64,000 bases of DNA. Origin: Flavobacterium selenitireducens (lineage in GTDB: Bacteria > Bacteroidota > Bacteroidia > Flavobacteriales > Flavobacteriaceae). The translations under genes were made by a program, and so were the position numbers. A model generated the notes under the pieces. That model was not told the origin of the DNA, did no database searches, and saw nothing but the letters and a program-made list of their open reading frames with translations. Numbering within the stretch: position 1 is the stretch's first letter; each line of letters opens with the position of its first letter. The stretch spans positions 1 to 64,000 of the forward strand of contig NZ_JAAVIY010000001.1 in NCBI RefSeq assembly GCF_014748335.1. Direction: 5' to 3'. Positions 45,318 through 54,201 of the stretch are shown one piece after another.

Positions 45318-46151
45318 TTAAATTTTGATTTCGGCCAAAAGCGGCAAATGATCAGAAGGATATCGGCAATCTTTTGAATCGCTAAGCACCGCAAAGTTCA
45401 GCACCTCAATCTTGCCGGACGTGAAAATGTAATCGATGAGCAACGTCACCGGTTGATTATGCTTGAATCCACTGAACGTACCGGAAGGCCCGAACGGTTT
45501 CGATTTGCTAACGTTGCGCGCATCGTTGAAATGGGCCGTGATGTTTTTGTAAGCGCCCGTGGTCATCTCGCTGTTGAAGTCGCCAGTCACGATCACAGGC
45601 AGGTTTTTCGAATTGATCTCCGCAATTTTTTTGAGGATGAGTTTCGCGCCGTTTTCACGCGCCAATTCGCTGACATGGTCCATATGCGTATTGAAAACGT
45701 AGCATTTTTTTCCGGATTTCCGGTCTTCGAACAATCCGTAGGTGCAAATGCGCGGATAGGCGGTTTCCCAACTTTTGGACTCAGGCACGTCGGGCGTCTC
45801 GGATAGCCAAAACGTATTTTCGGACAGGAGTTTAAAGCGGTTTTTATCATAAAGTATTGCACTGAATTCGCCCTGGTTTTCCGAGTTGTCGCGTCCGCGT
45901 CCGATCCTTCCGTATTGGGGCAACCCGGCTTCGATGAATTGTAGCTGGTGCAGTTTGCCTTCCTGCGTTCCGATGAAATCTGGTGCGTAATACCGGATTT
46001 GGTCCACGAGAAAATCGCGTCGGAATTCCCAGTTGTTTTCGCCGTCTCCTCCAAAATCGACACGTATGTTGTACGACATGATTTTCATAGACTGGCTATT
46101 GGCGAGGCTTGACGTAAATAAGATCACAAGCAGGAGCAGGTTGCGTTTCAT
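45318..46151 (-). CDS. Secreted endonuclease/exonuclease/phosphatase family protein
   Basis: A 277-residue EEP-fold protein with a signal peptide ending SLANSQ. Seen: MSYNIRVDFGGDGENNWEFR near 27, the metal-binding Glu in GTQEGKLHQL near 62, NTHMDH near 152, VTGDFNS near 190 and the final SDHLPLLAEI. The set fits Mg-dependent phosphodiesterases; many Bacteroidetes relatives are secreted and of unknown substrate. A -7 element lies 15 bases before the ATG. Confidence 0.87.
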   Translation of the reverse strand: MKRNLLLLVILFTSSLANSQSMKIMSYNIRVDFGGDGENNWEFRRDFLVDQIRYYAPDFIGTQEGKLHQLQFIEAGLPQYGRIGRGRDNSENQGEFSAILYDKNRFKLLSENTFWLSETPDVPESKSWETAYPRICTYGLFEDRKSGKKCYVFNTHMDHVSELARENGAKLILKKIAEINSKNLPVIVTGDFNSEMTTGAYKNITAHFNDARNVSKSKPFGPSGTFSGFKHNQPVTLLIDYIFTSGKIEVLNFAVLSDSKDCRYPSDHLPLLAEIKI

Positions 46152-46165
46152 AATTGAAATTTTTC

Positions 46166-46173
46166 CAAAGATA
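46166..46173 (-). promoter_or_regulatory. -7 element of the EEP protein gene
   Basis: TATCTTTG on the minus strand, exact TAnnTTTG, 15 bases before the ATG. No clear TTG -33 is seen. Confidence 0.5.
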
Positions 46174-46300
46174 GCGATTCGACGGCGGACACTTTGAAAA
46201 TGCTGTAACAAACCAGCCCAATCTTATAAGCGATCTGAACGCCCGTCTGTCTAACTTTAAACTTCAAATGTTAAACTTTTCAACTACAAACTACAGAACT

Positions 46301-46837
46301 ATGGACAGCATCAACAAAAATCAACCGGAGGACAATTTTGAAGACCTCTTTGGGCCGGAAGCTATAGAAAAAATCAAGTCACTTGCAGGAAAAGCAGGCT
46401 CGTGTTTCATGTGTACGAAAATCGAAACGGGAAAAAGTTTTTCGTCCCGTCCGATGGCACCGGAAAAAATTGACGACGCCGGAAACTTTTGGTTCCTGAG
46501 CGCTTCGGACAGTCACAAAAATATCGAACTCGAGCAAGACCCGTCGGTTCAACTGTTGTTCCAGGGATCGAGTTACAGCGATTTCCTGTCAGTTTACGGA
46601 AAGGCAGAAATTTCCCGCGACAAAGCTAAAATCGACGAATTGTGGGATGCCCAGATGAAAACCTGGTTTACCGAAGGCAAGGACGATCCCAGAATTACCG
46701 TCATCAAGGTACGTCCGACCGAGGGTTACTACTGGGATATAAAGACCAACATGCTTGTTGCGATGGCCAAGCGTATGTACGGAGCCGTGGTAGGCGAGAC
46801 GTACGACGATTCTATCCAGGGCAAGATAAACCCGTAA
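46301..46837 (+). CDS. Pyridoxamine 5'-phosphate oxidase-like protein (stress protein 26 type)
   Basis: A 178-residue split-barrel flavin-binding protein. Seen: SCFMCTKIETGKSFSSRPMAP near 34-54 and NFWFLSASDSHKN near 62, then QLLFQGSSYSDFLSVYGKAEI near 84, as in general-stress-protein-26-type proteins, not in true PdxH. It probably binds FMN or F420-like flavin; the reaction is unknown. The start at 46301 follows a near-match TAACTTTA element at 46252. Confidence 0.82.
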   Translation: MDSINKNQPEDNFEDLFGPEAIEKIKSLAGKAGSCFMCTKIETGKSFSSRPMAPEKIDDAGNFWFLSASDSHKNIELEQDPSVQLLFQGSSYSDFLSVYGKAEISRDKAKIDELWDAQMKTWFTEGKDDPRITVIKVRPTEGYYWDIKTNMLVAMAKRMYGAVVGETYDDSIQGKINP

Positions 46838-46872
46838 AACGGTTCAAATTTTCAAGCACAAGTTAGCGCGAT

Positions 46873-46910
46873 AAAAAAAAACGTTTCAATAGAATGAAAC
46901 GTTTTTTTTG
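46873..46910. terminator. Bidirectional terminator between the oxidase-like gene and prfB
   Basis: AAAACGTTTCA and TGAAACGTTTT form an 11-bp stem around six bases, flanked by A and T runs; it serves both convergent genes. Confidence 0.88.
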
Positions 46911-46930
46911 TACCTGATTTTTACGATGAA

Positions 46931-48025
46931 CTATTCCTCCTTTTGCCCCATCTGCATGAGGTAGGCTTTCAGGAATTCGTCGATCTCGCCGTTGAGCACG
47001 CCATCGGTATCGCTGGTCTCGTAAGCCGTTCGGACGTCTTTGACGAGTTTGTACGGATGAAGGACGTAATTCCGGATTTGCGATCCCCATTCGATCTTCA
47101 TTTTTCCGGCTTCGATATCGTTGCGTTGCTCCAATCGTTTCTTGAGCTCGATTTCATATAACTGGGATTTCAGCATCTGCATGGCGCGCTGCCTGTTGTC
47201 GTGCTGGGAACGCGTTTCCGAACATTGGATGTGGATGCCCGTCGGTTTGTGAACCAAATGCACCTTGGTCTCTACCTTGTTGACGTTTTGTCCGCCTGCA
47301 CCGCTCGAACGCGCTGTCGTGATTTCGATATCGGCAGGATTGATCTCGATCTCGATCGTGTCGTCTACCAACGGATATACGTAAACCGACACGAATGACG
47401 TATGGCGCTTGGCATTGCTGTCGAAAGGCGAAATGCGCACCAGGCGATGCACACCGTTTTCCCCTTTGAGATATCCGAACGAAAAATCGCCTTCGATTTC
47501 GAGTGTTACGGTTTTTATTCCTGCGACGTCACCTTCCTGGTAGTTGAGTTCTTTTACCTTGTAACCGCTCTTTTCGGCCCACATCAGATACATGCGCATC
47601 AGCATTCCGGCCCAGTCACAGCTTTCGGTTCCACCGGCGCCGGCCGTGATTTGGAGCACCGCGCTCATCGAATCGCCTTCGTCCGAAAGCATGTTGCGCA
47701 ACTCGATGTTTTCGACATGGGAATTCGCTTTGTGGTAGGCCTCGTCAAGTTCTTCTTCAGAAAGTTCGCCCTCTCTGTAGAATTCCATGGCGAGCGTCAA
47801 TTCATCCGAAAGCGATACCGCTTTGTCGTAATCTTCTACCCATTTTTTCTTTCCGCGCAATATCTTGACGAACGCTTCGGCATCTTTAGCGTTGTTCCAG
47901 AAGTCCGGGGCAAGCGTTTTTTCTTCGTCGTTCGAAATCTCGATCTGTTTGCGTTCGATATCTAAGTAGCCTTTGAGTGCAGTGACGCGTTCGGCTATAT
48001 CTCTAACCTGTTCGGTATTGGTCAT
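46931..48025 (-). CDS. prfB: Peptide chain release factor 2
   Basis: A 364-residue RF2, which terminates translation at UGA and UAA. Seen: the SPF stop-codon recognition tripeptide in [10 protein letters not shown] near 200 and the GGQ catalytic motif in [10 protein letters not shown] near 245. The reading frame is continuous through KGYLDIE near residue 20, where many bacteria have the programmed +1 frameshift at an in-frame UGA; here the codons read TAC TTA GAT, with no UGA. The ATG at 48025 is set by the promoter, which lies inside the longer open frame. Confidence 0.95.
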   Translation of the reverse strand: MTNTEQVRDIAERVTALKGYLDIERKQIEISNDEEKTLAPDFWNNAKDAEAFVKILRGKKKWVEDYDKAVSLSDELTLAMEFYREGELSEEELDEAYHKANSHVENIELRNMLSDEGDSMSAVLQITAGAGGTESCDWAGMLMRMYLMWAEKSGYKVKELNYQEGDVAGIKTVTLEIEGDFSFGYLKGENGVHRLVRISPFDSNAKRHTSFVSVYVYPLVDDTIEIEINPADIEITTARSSGAGGQNVNKVETKVHLVHKPTGIHIQCSETRSQHDNRQRAMQMLKSQLYEIELKKRLEQRNDIEAGKMKIEWGSQIRNYVLHPYKLVKDVRTAYETSDTDGVLNGEIDEFLKAYLMQMGQKEE

Positions 48026-48043
48026 ATTCAGAAAATTGTCGCG

Positions 48044-48074
48044 CAAAATTAGGTAAATAAGCTCATTTTGGCAA
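48044..48074 (-). promoter_or_regulatory. Promoter of prfB
   Basis: On the minus strand TTG (48074-48072), 20 bases, TAATTTTG (48051-48044), an exact consensus 18 bases before the ATG. Confidence 0.72.
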
Positions 48075-48204
48075 TTATTCGTCAAGGAGAAACAAAGCCG
48101 CATAATCGTATTTTTACCAAAATTTTAAATGCCCTTATTTCGCGAGGATTTTTTTTTGGCCGTATTTTGCAGTAGCCGAACGGCAGTAACAACGAACATT
48201 TTTT

Positions 48205-49230
48205 ATGGAAATAAACCTGGTTAGCGATACCGTCACCAAACCAACGCCAGAGATGCTGGAATTTATGTTCAAGGCAGACGTAGGCGATGATGTCTACAAG
48301 CAAGATCCGACGGTCAATACGCTGCAGCGCATGGTCGCGAACATTTTCGGGATGGAAGACGCATTGTTTTTTCCGTCGGGAACCATGGCCAACCAGGCAG
48401 CGATCAAATTGCATACGCAACCTGGCGAACAACTCATCGCAGACAAATATGCCCACGTCTTCAATTACGAAGGCGGAGGCGTCTCGTTCAACAGCGGCGT
48501 CTCGTGCAGCTTGCTCGACGGCGACCGCGGCATGATCAACGCCCGCCAAGTAGAGTCGGCGATCAACCCGCCCGATTTTTACCACGCGCCGCTGACGTCC
48601 CTGGTTTGCGTCGAAAACACGACCAACAAAGGAGGAGGCGCTTGCTACGACATCGCCGAGTTGCAGAAGATACGGCAGGTGTGCGATAACCATAACCTGA
48701 AGTTCCATTTAGACGGTGCCCGAATCTGGAACGCTTTGGTGGCCAAACGCGAGAATCCCAGGCTTTACGGCGAAACGTTCCACACGATTTCAGTTTGTTT
48801 GTCGAAGGGATTGGGCGCGCCTATCGGATCGCTGTTGATTTCCGATAAGGAAACGATAGAGAAGGCCCTGAGGGTTCGCAAGATCCTCGGCGGCGGAATG
48901 CGCCAGGTGGGCTATATGGCCGCTGCCGGAATTTACGCACTTCAACACCACGTAGGGCGACTGGCCGAAGATCACAGGCGGGCAAAGGAACTCGCGTACA
49001 TTTTGAGCCAGAAATCGTGGGTACACAAGGTGGAGGCCGTGGAGACGAATATTTTGATATTCACGATAAGCCCCAGGATTTCCGAAGCCGGTTTCCTGGA
49101 CAAGCTCCGGCAAAAAAACATACAGATCAGTTCAATGGGGCAGGGGAAGTTGCGCATCGTGACGCATCTCGATTACCGCGAAGTAATGCACAGTTATGTG
49201 GTGGAAACGCTTCAGAAGTTGGAACTGTAG
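48205..49230 (+). CDS. ltaE: Low-specificity L-threonine aldolase
   Basis: A 341-residue PLP enzyme that splits threonine or allo-threonine to glycine and acetaldehyde. Seen: LVSDTVTKPTPEM at the start, ALFFPSGTMANQAAI near 53, HLDGARIWNA near 170, and the PLP lysine in SVCLSKGLGAPIGS near 200. Length is normal. It is monocistronic and followed by structured element copy B. The window also holds thrABC and gcvT, so threonine synthesis, threonine cleavage and glycine cleavage are all close together, though not in one operon. Confidence 0.93.
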   Translation: MEINLVSDTVTKPTPEMLEFMFKADVGDDVYKQDPTVNTLQRMVANIFGMEDALFFPSGTMANQAAIKLHTQPGEQLIADKYAHVFNYEGGGVSFNSGVSCSLLDGDRGMINARQVESAINPPDFYHAPLTSLVCVENTTNKGGGACYDIAELQKIRQVCDNHNLKFHLDGARIWNALVAKRENPRLYGETFHTISVCLSKGLGAPIGSLLISDKETIEKALRVRKILGGGMRQVGYMAAAGIYALQHHVGRLAEDHRRAKELAYILSQKSWVHKVEAVETNILIFTISPRISEAGFLDKLRQKNIQISSMGQGKLRIVTHLDYREVMHSYVVETLQKLEL

Positions 49231-49242
49231 CGAATTTTGAGC

Positions 49243-49383
49243 GTTAGGGATGGAAGCGGCATCCTTTTGCCTGACGGGATACGTCGTCTTGACGATGGCT
49301 TGAGGCAAAAGATACAGCGGACAGCCCGACGGCTGCCAGGGCAAATGCGATCAGCTTTTGCCTGGCAGCCGTAACGCCCTAAC
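49243..49383 (+). ncRNA. Structured intergenic element, copy B (possible Flavo-1-type RNA)
   Basis: Shares its two flanks (49246-49271 and 49303-49331) with copy A at 255-369, joined by the stem CTTTTGCCT / AGGCAAAAG around a variable hairpin. A second hairpin follows: CGGCTGCCAGG and CCTGGCAGCCG near 49330-49371. The whole is closed by GTTAGGG (49243-49249) with CCCTAAC (49377-49383). It fills the gap between ltaE and ybaB and has a short T run just after it, so it could also end the ltaE transcript. Confidence 0.5.
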
Positions 49384-49388
49384 CTTTT

Positions 49389-49712
49389 TTACTTAAACAA
49401 ATCAAGTCCCGGAATGTTCGGCATCCCGTCCTTAGCGGCCGCCGCGAGTTCCGCTTCGTTGACGTTCGTTGCTTTTTCTATCGCTTTATTCAGCGTCAAA
49501 ATCAGGTAATCTTCAAGTTGTTCTTTGTCTTCTAGCAGCGAATCGTCTATGCTGATCGCCTTAATTTTCCTGTTGGCCGTCAGCGTGACCGAAAGCAGGC
49601 CGTCGTTGCTTTTATCGTCAACCAAAACAGTGTCAAGACGTTGCTTGGTTTCCTCTATTTTTTTTTGGGTTTCCTGTAGCTTTCCCATCATTCCCATCAA
49701 ATCTCCGAACAT
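49389..49712 (-). CDS. YbaB/EbfC family nucleoid-associated protein
   Basis: A 107-residue small protein of the YbaB/EbfC family: Met-rich coiled-coil start ([24 protein letters not shown] region), a central [19 protein letters not shown] strand segment, and the C-terminal [11 protein letters not shown]. Homologues bind DNA as dimers and are often next to dnaX/recR, which are not present here. A near-match -7 element TACATTTT lies 19 bases upstream of the ATG. Confidence 0.9.
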   Translation of the reverse strand: MFGDLMGMMGKLQETQKKIEETKQRLDTVLVDDKSNDGLLSVTLTANRKIKAISIDDSLLEDKEQLEDYLILTLNKAIEKATNVNEAELAAAAKDGMPNIPGLDLFK

Positions 49713-49780
49713 AATTTTTAATTTTTAAAATGTAGACGAATTTAGTAAATTCGTGCTAAAGGCAATAGTTAAGATATGCC

Positions 49781-49801
49781 AAAAAGCCCGTAAAATCGGG
49801 C
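49781..49801 (-). terminator. Orphan leftward terminator between ybaB and ptrB
   Basis: GCCCG (49786-49790) and CGGGC (49797-49801) flank a six-base loop; on the minus strand it is followed by TTTTT. It faces left but no leftward gene precedes it, as both neighbours diverge from here. Confidence 0.45.
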
Positions 49802-49810
49802 AGATTACGC

Positions 49811-49818
49811 TATTTTTG
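49811..49818 (+). promoter_or_regulatory. -7 element of the oligopeptidase B gene
   Basis: TATTTTTG, exact TAnnTTTG, 23 bases before the ATG at 49842. No TTG at normal spacing; the hairpin just upstream occupies the -33 region. Confidence 0.5.
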
Positions 49819-49841
49819 CCGCTTCAAAAACCTAAACTAAA

Positions 49842-51902
49842 ATGCCAGAACAATTAAAAGCCCCGGTTGCCGCGGTTCGCCCGCACCAATTGGAGAAACA
49901 CGGGGACGTTCGCATAGATAACTACTATTGGCTCAACGACAGGGAAAATCCTGAGGTCATCGACTACCTGAACCGGGAAAACGATTATTACCGTGAGATG
50001 ACAAAGGCCGAAGAGCCGCTGAGAGCGGCTTTGTTCGAAGAAATGAAGTCGCGTATCAAAGAAGATGATGAATCGGTGCCCTATTTCTACAACGGCTACT
50101 GGTATATCACCCGATACGAAACGGGTAAGAATTATCCGATACATTCCCGCAAGAAAGAATCGCTTGACGCACCAGAGGAAATTTTGTTCAATTGCAACGA
50201 AATGGCAGAAGGGCATTCGTTTTTTCAACTTGGTGGCGTAAGCATAAGCCCGGACAACAGGTTCGCGTCTTTCGGAACCGATCTCAAAGGGCGTCGCATT
50301 TATACGATTCGAATCAAGGACCTTCAAACCGGTGAGATTTTGCCGGATACGATTTCGAATGCGGCTCCGAACTGCGTTTGGGCCAACGACAACAAAACGT
50401 TGTTCTTTACGCGTCAGGATCGGAAAACGCTGCGGTCTGATACTATTTTCCGACACAGTCTGGGAACTCCTGAGAGCCAGGATGTCGTGGTCTTCCATGA
50501 AACCGACGACACTTTCCACGTTTCCGTTCACAAAGAAAAGTCGCGCGAATATATCGTCGTTCATTCCTCTAGTACGATGACGACAGAATCCCGCATCCTG
50601 AAATCGGATGATCCGCAAGGGAAATTCAGGGTTTTCCAGCAACGCGAGCGCGGTCTCGAATACAGCATTTCGCATTATGGCGACAGTTTTTACGTGTTGA
50701 CCAACAAAGATGGAGCGACGAATTTCAAGCTGATGAAAACGCCCCAAAATGCAACTTCGAAAGAAAATTGGACCGAGCTGATAGGGCATCGCGAAGAAGT
50801 CTTGCTCGAAGGCATCGACATTTTCAGGGATTATCTTGTGATTGAGGAGCGTTCGCAAGGACTGAACAAAATCCAGATTCGCCGTTGGGATGGGCAGGAG
50901 TCGTATTATTTGCCGTTCGATATCGAAACCTATACGGCTTATACGACCACGAACGTCGATTTTGACACGGAAATTCTGCGCTACGGCTATCAGTCGATGG
51001 CGACGCCTTCATCTGTGATCGATTTCAACATGCGGACCAAGGAAAAAACCGTGCTCAAGGAACAACAGGTTCTCGGCGGAAAGTTCGACAAATCGAATTA
51101 TATAGAGGAAAGGCGATGGGCAACGGCCCAGGATGGTACGAAAATACCGATCTCACTCGTTTATGGTAAGGCGCTTGTGAAAGACGGGAAGAATCCGTTG
51201 CTGCAATACGCCTACGGTTCTTATGGAGCGTCGATGGACCCGTATTTTTCCTCAACGCGACTGTCATTGCTCGACCGCGGCTTTATTTATGCGATCGCTC
51301 ACATCCGCGGAGGCGAAGACCTCGGGCGTCAATGGTACGAAAGCGGAAAGCTGTTGCAGAAAAAAAATACGTTTACCGATTTTATAGATGTTTCGAAATT
51401 CCTGATTGCCGAAGGGTATACGTCTGCAGCGCATTTGTATGCCGAAGGTGGATCTGCGGGAGGATTGCTGATGGGAGCCGTTGCCAATATGGCGCCAGAG
51501 CTTTACAACGGCATCATTGCACAGGTTCCGTTCGTGGATGTGGTCACGACCATGCTAGACGAAGACATTCCGCTTACGACAGGAGAATATGACGAATGGG
51601 GCAATCCCAACGAAAAAGAATTTTACGATTACATGAAATCGTATTCACCTTATGATAACGTTACGGCGAAATCATATCCTAACCTATACGTTTCCACAGG
51701 ATTACATGATTCTCAGGTGCAGTATTGGGAGCCGGCGAAATGGGTGGCAAAGTTAAGGAACGTTAAAACCGATGACAACCTGCTTTTCCTCGATACAAAT
51801 ATGGAAGCAGGCCATGGCGGGGCTTCGGGGCGGTTCGAAGCGTTGAAAGAACTGGCACGCGAATTCAGTTTTTTGCTGACACTTGAAAAAATTGGAAAGT
51901 GA
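49842..51902 (+). CDS. ptrB: S9 family peptidase, oligopeptidase B
   Basis: A 686-residue prolyl-oligopeptidase family enzyme: N-terminal part and seven-bladed propeller to about residue 420, then the alpha/beta-hydrolase domain. The catalytic triad is visible as Ser538 in EGGSAGG, Asp623 in GLHDSQV and His658 in EAGHGG. The start region (PHQLEKHGDVRIDNYYWLND) and AHIRGGEDLGRQWYE are typical of oligopeptidase B, which cuts after basic residues in short peptides. There is no signal peptide, so it is cytoplasmic. Confidence 0.94.
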   Translation: MPEQLKAPVAAVRPHQLEKHGDVRIDNYYWLNDRENPEVIDYLNRENDYYREMTKAEEPLRAALFEEMKSRIKEDDESVPYFYNGYWYITRYETGKNYPIHSRKKESLDAPEEILFNCNEMAEGHSFFQLGGVSISPDNRFASFGTDLKGRRIYTIRIKDLQTGEILPDTISNAAPNCVWANDNKTLFFTRQDRKTLRSDTIFRHSLGTPESQDVVVFHETDDTFHVSVHKEKSREYIVVHSSSTMTTESRILKSDDPQGKFRVFQQRERGLEYSISHYGDSFYVLTNKDGATNFKLMKTPQNATSKENWTELIGHREEVLLEGIDIFRDYLVIEERSQGLNKIQIRRWDGQESYYLPFDIETYTAYTTTNVDFDTEILRYGYQSMATPSSVIDFNMRTKEKTVLKEQQVLGGKFDKSNYIEERRWATAQDGTKIPISLVYGKALVKDGKNPLLQYAYGSYGASMDPYFSSTRLSLLDRGFIYAIAHIRGGEDLGRQWYESGKLLQKKNTFTDFIDVSKFLIAEGYTSAAHLYAEGGSAGGLLMGAVANMAPELYNGIIAQVPFVDVVTTMLDEDIPLTTGEYDEWGNPNEKEFYDYMKSYSPYDNVTAKSYPNLYVSTGLHDSQVQYWEPAKWVAKLRNVKTDDNLLFLDTNMEAGHGGASGRFEALKELAREFSFLLTLEKIGK

Positions 51903-51925
51903 AAAGATTTTTTTTGTTAAATTTG
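51892..51925 (+). promoter_or_regulatory. Promoter of the cysteine-synthase-family gene
   Basis: TTG at 51892-51894 (inside the end of the peptidase gene), 23 bases, TAAATTTG at 51918-51925. It leaves a leader of about 50 bases. Confidence 0.6.
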
Positions 51926-51980
51926 CAAGGTTTCAAGGTATGCCCAAACGGCATGCTCGCCCTTGACTAATTATTTTTTT

Positions 51981-53021
51981 ATGAAAGAAGAAATAAAAGC
52001 TTACAATAATGTCCTGGAACTTATCGGAAACACGCCTCTCATCAAGCTGAATCGTGTTACCGAAAACCTCAAAGGAAATTTCTACGCAAAGGTAGAGGCT
52101 TTCAACCCGGGACACTCCACCAAAGACAGGATTGCCCTTTACATTATTGAAGAAGCTGAGAAAAAAGGAATTCTTTCACCTGGTGATACCATCATAGAAA
52201 CGACGTCGGGCAATACCGGTTTCAGTTTGGCGATGGTAAGCATCATCAAAGGCTATAACTGCATTTTGGCGGTTAGCTCGAAATCATCGCGCGACAAGAT
52301 CGACATGTTGCGTACCATGGGAGCCAAGGTTTATGTTTGCCCGGCCCATGTTTCGGCAGATGACGAACGTTCGTATTACAACGTCGCCAAGAGACTTCAC
52401 GAAGAAATCAAAGGTTCGGTTTACATCAACCAGTATTTCAACCAACTTAACATAGACGCGCATTACAAAAGTACCGGGCCTGAAATCTGGGAACAGACGA
52501 ACGGCAAAATCACGCACCTCGTGGCGTGTAGCGGGACAGGCGGAACGATTTCCGGAGCGGCTAAATTCCTCAAGGAGAAAAATCCGAATATCAGGATTCT
52601 CGGTGTGGACGCGTTCGGATCGGTTTTAAAGAAGTACCATGAAACCAAGGAGTTCGACAATAAGGAGATTTATCCGTACAGGATCGAAGGCTTGGGTAAA
52701 AACCTGATTCCATCGGCTACTGATTTTGAACTCATCGACAAGTTCATCAAGGTTACCGATGAAGAAAGTGCACACGTGACGCGCGAAATCGCCAAGAAAG
52801 AAGGGTTGTTCGTAGGATATACGTCGGGAGCCACGCTTCAGGCCATCAAGCAATATGCAGAGGAAGGCGAATTTGACGAGAACAGCGTTGTCGTCGGTAT
52901 CTTCCCTGACCACGGATCGCGCTACATGAGCAAAGTCTTTAGTGACGAATGGATGAGCGAGCAGGGATTCTTCGACAGCGTGAATGCCGAGGAAGCTCAA
53001 AAAGTAGAATTTATCAAATAA
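51981..53021 (+). CDS. PLP-dependent cysteine synthase family protein
   Basis: A 346-residue fold-type II PLP enzyme. Seen: [15 protein letters not shown] at 11-25, the PLP lysine in [11 protein letters not shown] near 44, the substrate loop [11 protein letters not shown] near 75, and the phosphate-binding GTGGTISG near 185. It lacks CBS domains. Family members make cysteine from O-acetylserine or cystathionine from serine and homocysteine; which one applies here cannot be told. The frame opens at 51963, but the ATG at 51981 is preferred. Confidence 0.9.
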   Translation: MKEEIKAYNNVLELIGNTPLIKLNRVTENLKGNFYAKVEAFNPGHSTKDRIALYIIEEAEKKGILSPGDTIIETTSGNTGFSLAMVSIIKGYNCILAVSSKSSRDKIDMLRTMGAKVYVCPAHVSADDERSYYNVAKRLHEEIKGSVYINQYFNQLNIDAHYKSTGPEIWEQTNGKITHLVACSGTGGTISGAAKFLKEKNPNIRILGVDAFGSVLKKYHETKEFDNKEIYPYRIEGLGKNLIPSATDFELIDKFIKVTDEESAHVTREIAKKEGLFVGYTSGATLQAIKQYAEEGEFDENSVVVGIFPDHGSRYMSKVFSDEWMSEQGFFDSVNAEEAQKVEFIK

Positions 53022-53043
53022 AAGTTGATATCCGATAAAATAA

Positions 53044-53077
53044 GGACGCCTTGAGAAATCAGGGCGTTTTGTTTTTT
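53044..53077 (+). terminator. Terminator after the cysteine-synthase-family gene
   Basis: ACGCCTTGA and TCAGGGCGT pair (9 bp, one T-G) around GAAA, followed by a T run broken by one G. Confidence 0.75.
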
Positions 53078-53209
53078 CGCGGAAATCGGTTAATCAAAAT
53101 CGTTTAGCAACCGATTGACAGATTTAATTCCTGTACGTGTTTATCAGCCGAAGATTTGCAGATTGATAGGATTATGATGGGTTTTTCGATATATGCAAGC
53201 CGCTACCGG

Positions 53210-53237
53210 TTCCGCGGAAATCCGCTAATCCGCGGAA
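53210..53237. repeat. Palindromic repeat of the TTCCGCGGA type
   Basis: TTCCGCGGA at 53210-53218 and TCCGCGGAA at 53229-53237 are exact inverted copies around AATCCGCTAA, which holds another TCCGC unit. A related CGCGGAAATCGGTTAATC occurs at 53077. The 305-base gap between the two convergent genes otherwise holds only the two terminators. Confidence 0.7.
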
Positions 53238-53283
53238 AAACCAAATAGTTCCCACCCAAAAAACATAAGCAACAATACGAAGC

Positions 53284-53310
53284 AAAAAAAAGGGCTCCAA
53301 ACGGAGCCCC
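53284..53310 (-). terminator. Terminator of the yebC gene
   Basis: GGGCTCC and GGAGCCC form a 7-bp stem around AAAC; the A run at 53284-53291 is the T tract on the minus strand. Confidence 0.85.
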
Positions 53311-53325
53311 ATTATTAATCATTAC

Positions 53326-54045
53326 TTATTCACTTTCCTCCATCGTGTGATACACGTTCATCACGTCGTCGTCTTCCTCGATTTTCTCCAGCAATTTTTC
53401 GACATCGGCCACTTGATCCGGCGTTAGTCCGGGCTTGGTTACCTGCGGAATCCGTTCAAAGCCCGAAGAAAGAATCTCAATACCGCGGTGCTCGAGTTCC
53501 TTCTGCATCGATCCGAAACTTCCGAACGGCGCATAAATCAAGATGCCGTCCTCGTCTTCAAAAACCTCTTCGGCACCAAAATCAATCAATTCCAGTTCGA
53601 GTTCTTCAGGATCGAGGTTGCCTTTCGCGATCCGGAAATTGCAAGTGTGGTCGAACATAAACTCTACCGAACCCTGCGTTCCGAGCGTTCCGTTGCATTT
53701 GTTGAAATAGCTGCGGATATTGGCCACAGTGCGATTGTTGTTGTCGGTAGCGGTTTCGATCAGGATGGCGATGCCGTGAGGCGCGTAGCCTTCGAACAAT
53801 ACCTCTTTGTAGTTGGCCGTATCTTTGTCGGTGGCCTTCTTGATTGCGCGCTCCACGTTGTCTTTCGGCATGTTCGCCGATTTGGCGTTCTGGATCACCG
53901 CGCGCAGGCGGGCGTTGGCTTCCGGGTTCGGGCCGCCTTCTTTCACCGCCATGACGATATCTTTACCAATTCTCGTAAACGCTTTGGCCATGGCCGCCCA
54001 GCGCTTCATTTTTCGTCCTTTTCGGAACTCAAACGCTCTTCCCAT
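53326..54045 (-). CDS. yebC: YebC/PmpR family protein
   Basis: A 239-residue YebC family protein with the N-terminal MGRAFEFRKGRKMKRWAAMAKAF-type start (residues 1-23), MPKDNVERAIKKATDKD near 59, and a C-terminal acidic region (EEDDDVMNVYHTMEESE). Family members act as transcriptional regulators in some bacteria and, as shown more recently, as translation factors that relieve stalling at proline stretches. Which role applies is unknown. It has a consensus promoter and a leader of about 90 bases with heptamer repeats. Confidence 0.94.
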   Translation of the reverse strand: MGRAFEFRKGRKMKRWAAMAKAFTRIGKDIVMAVKEGGPNPEANARLRAVIQNAKSANMPKDNVERAIKKATDKDTANYKEVLFEGYAPHGIAILIETATDNNNRTVANIRSYFNKCNGTLGTQGSVEFMFDHTCNFRIAKGNLDPEELELELIDFGAEEVFEDEDGILIYAPFGSFGSMQKELEHRGIEILSSGFERIPQVTKPGLTPDQVADVEKLLEKIEEDDDVMNVYHTMEESE

Positions 54046-54103
54046 TTCTATAAAACTTCAAAATTTGTAATTCAAGTGGCATTTCCCGACGGTTGTGGAA
54101 CGT

Positions 54104-54126
54104 TTAAAGTTTAAAGTTTAAAGTTT
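54104..54126. repeat. Heptamer tandem repeat GTTTAAA
   Basis: Three consecutive GTTTAAA units plus a partial fourth, lying in the presumed 5' leader of yebC. Such tandem AT-rich heptamers are frequent between flavobacterial genes. Confidence 0.8.
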
Positions 54127-54143
54127 CGTTTTTGTCTGGAACG

Positions 54144-54172
54144 CAAAAATAAGCCTTTCGGCAGATTTTCAA
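54144..54172 (-). promoter_or_regulatory. Promoter of yebC
   Basis: On the minus strand TTG (54172-54170), 18 bases, TATTTTTG (54151-54144), an exact consensus. Confidence 0.7.
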
Positions 54173-54201
54173 AATTATTTGGAATACCAGATCATACTTT
54201 G

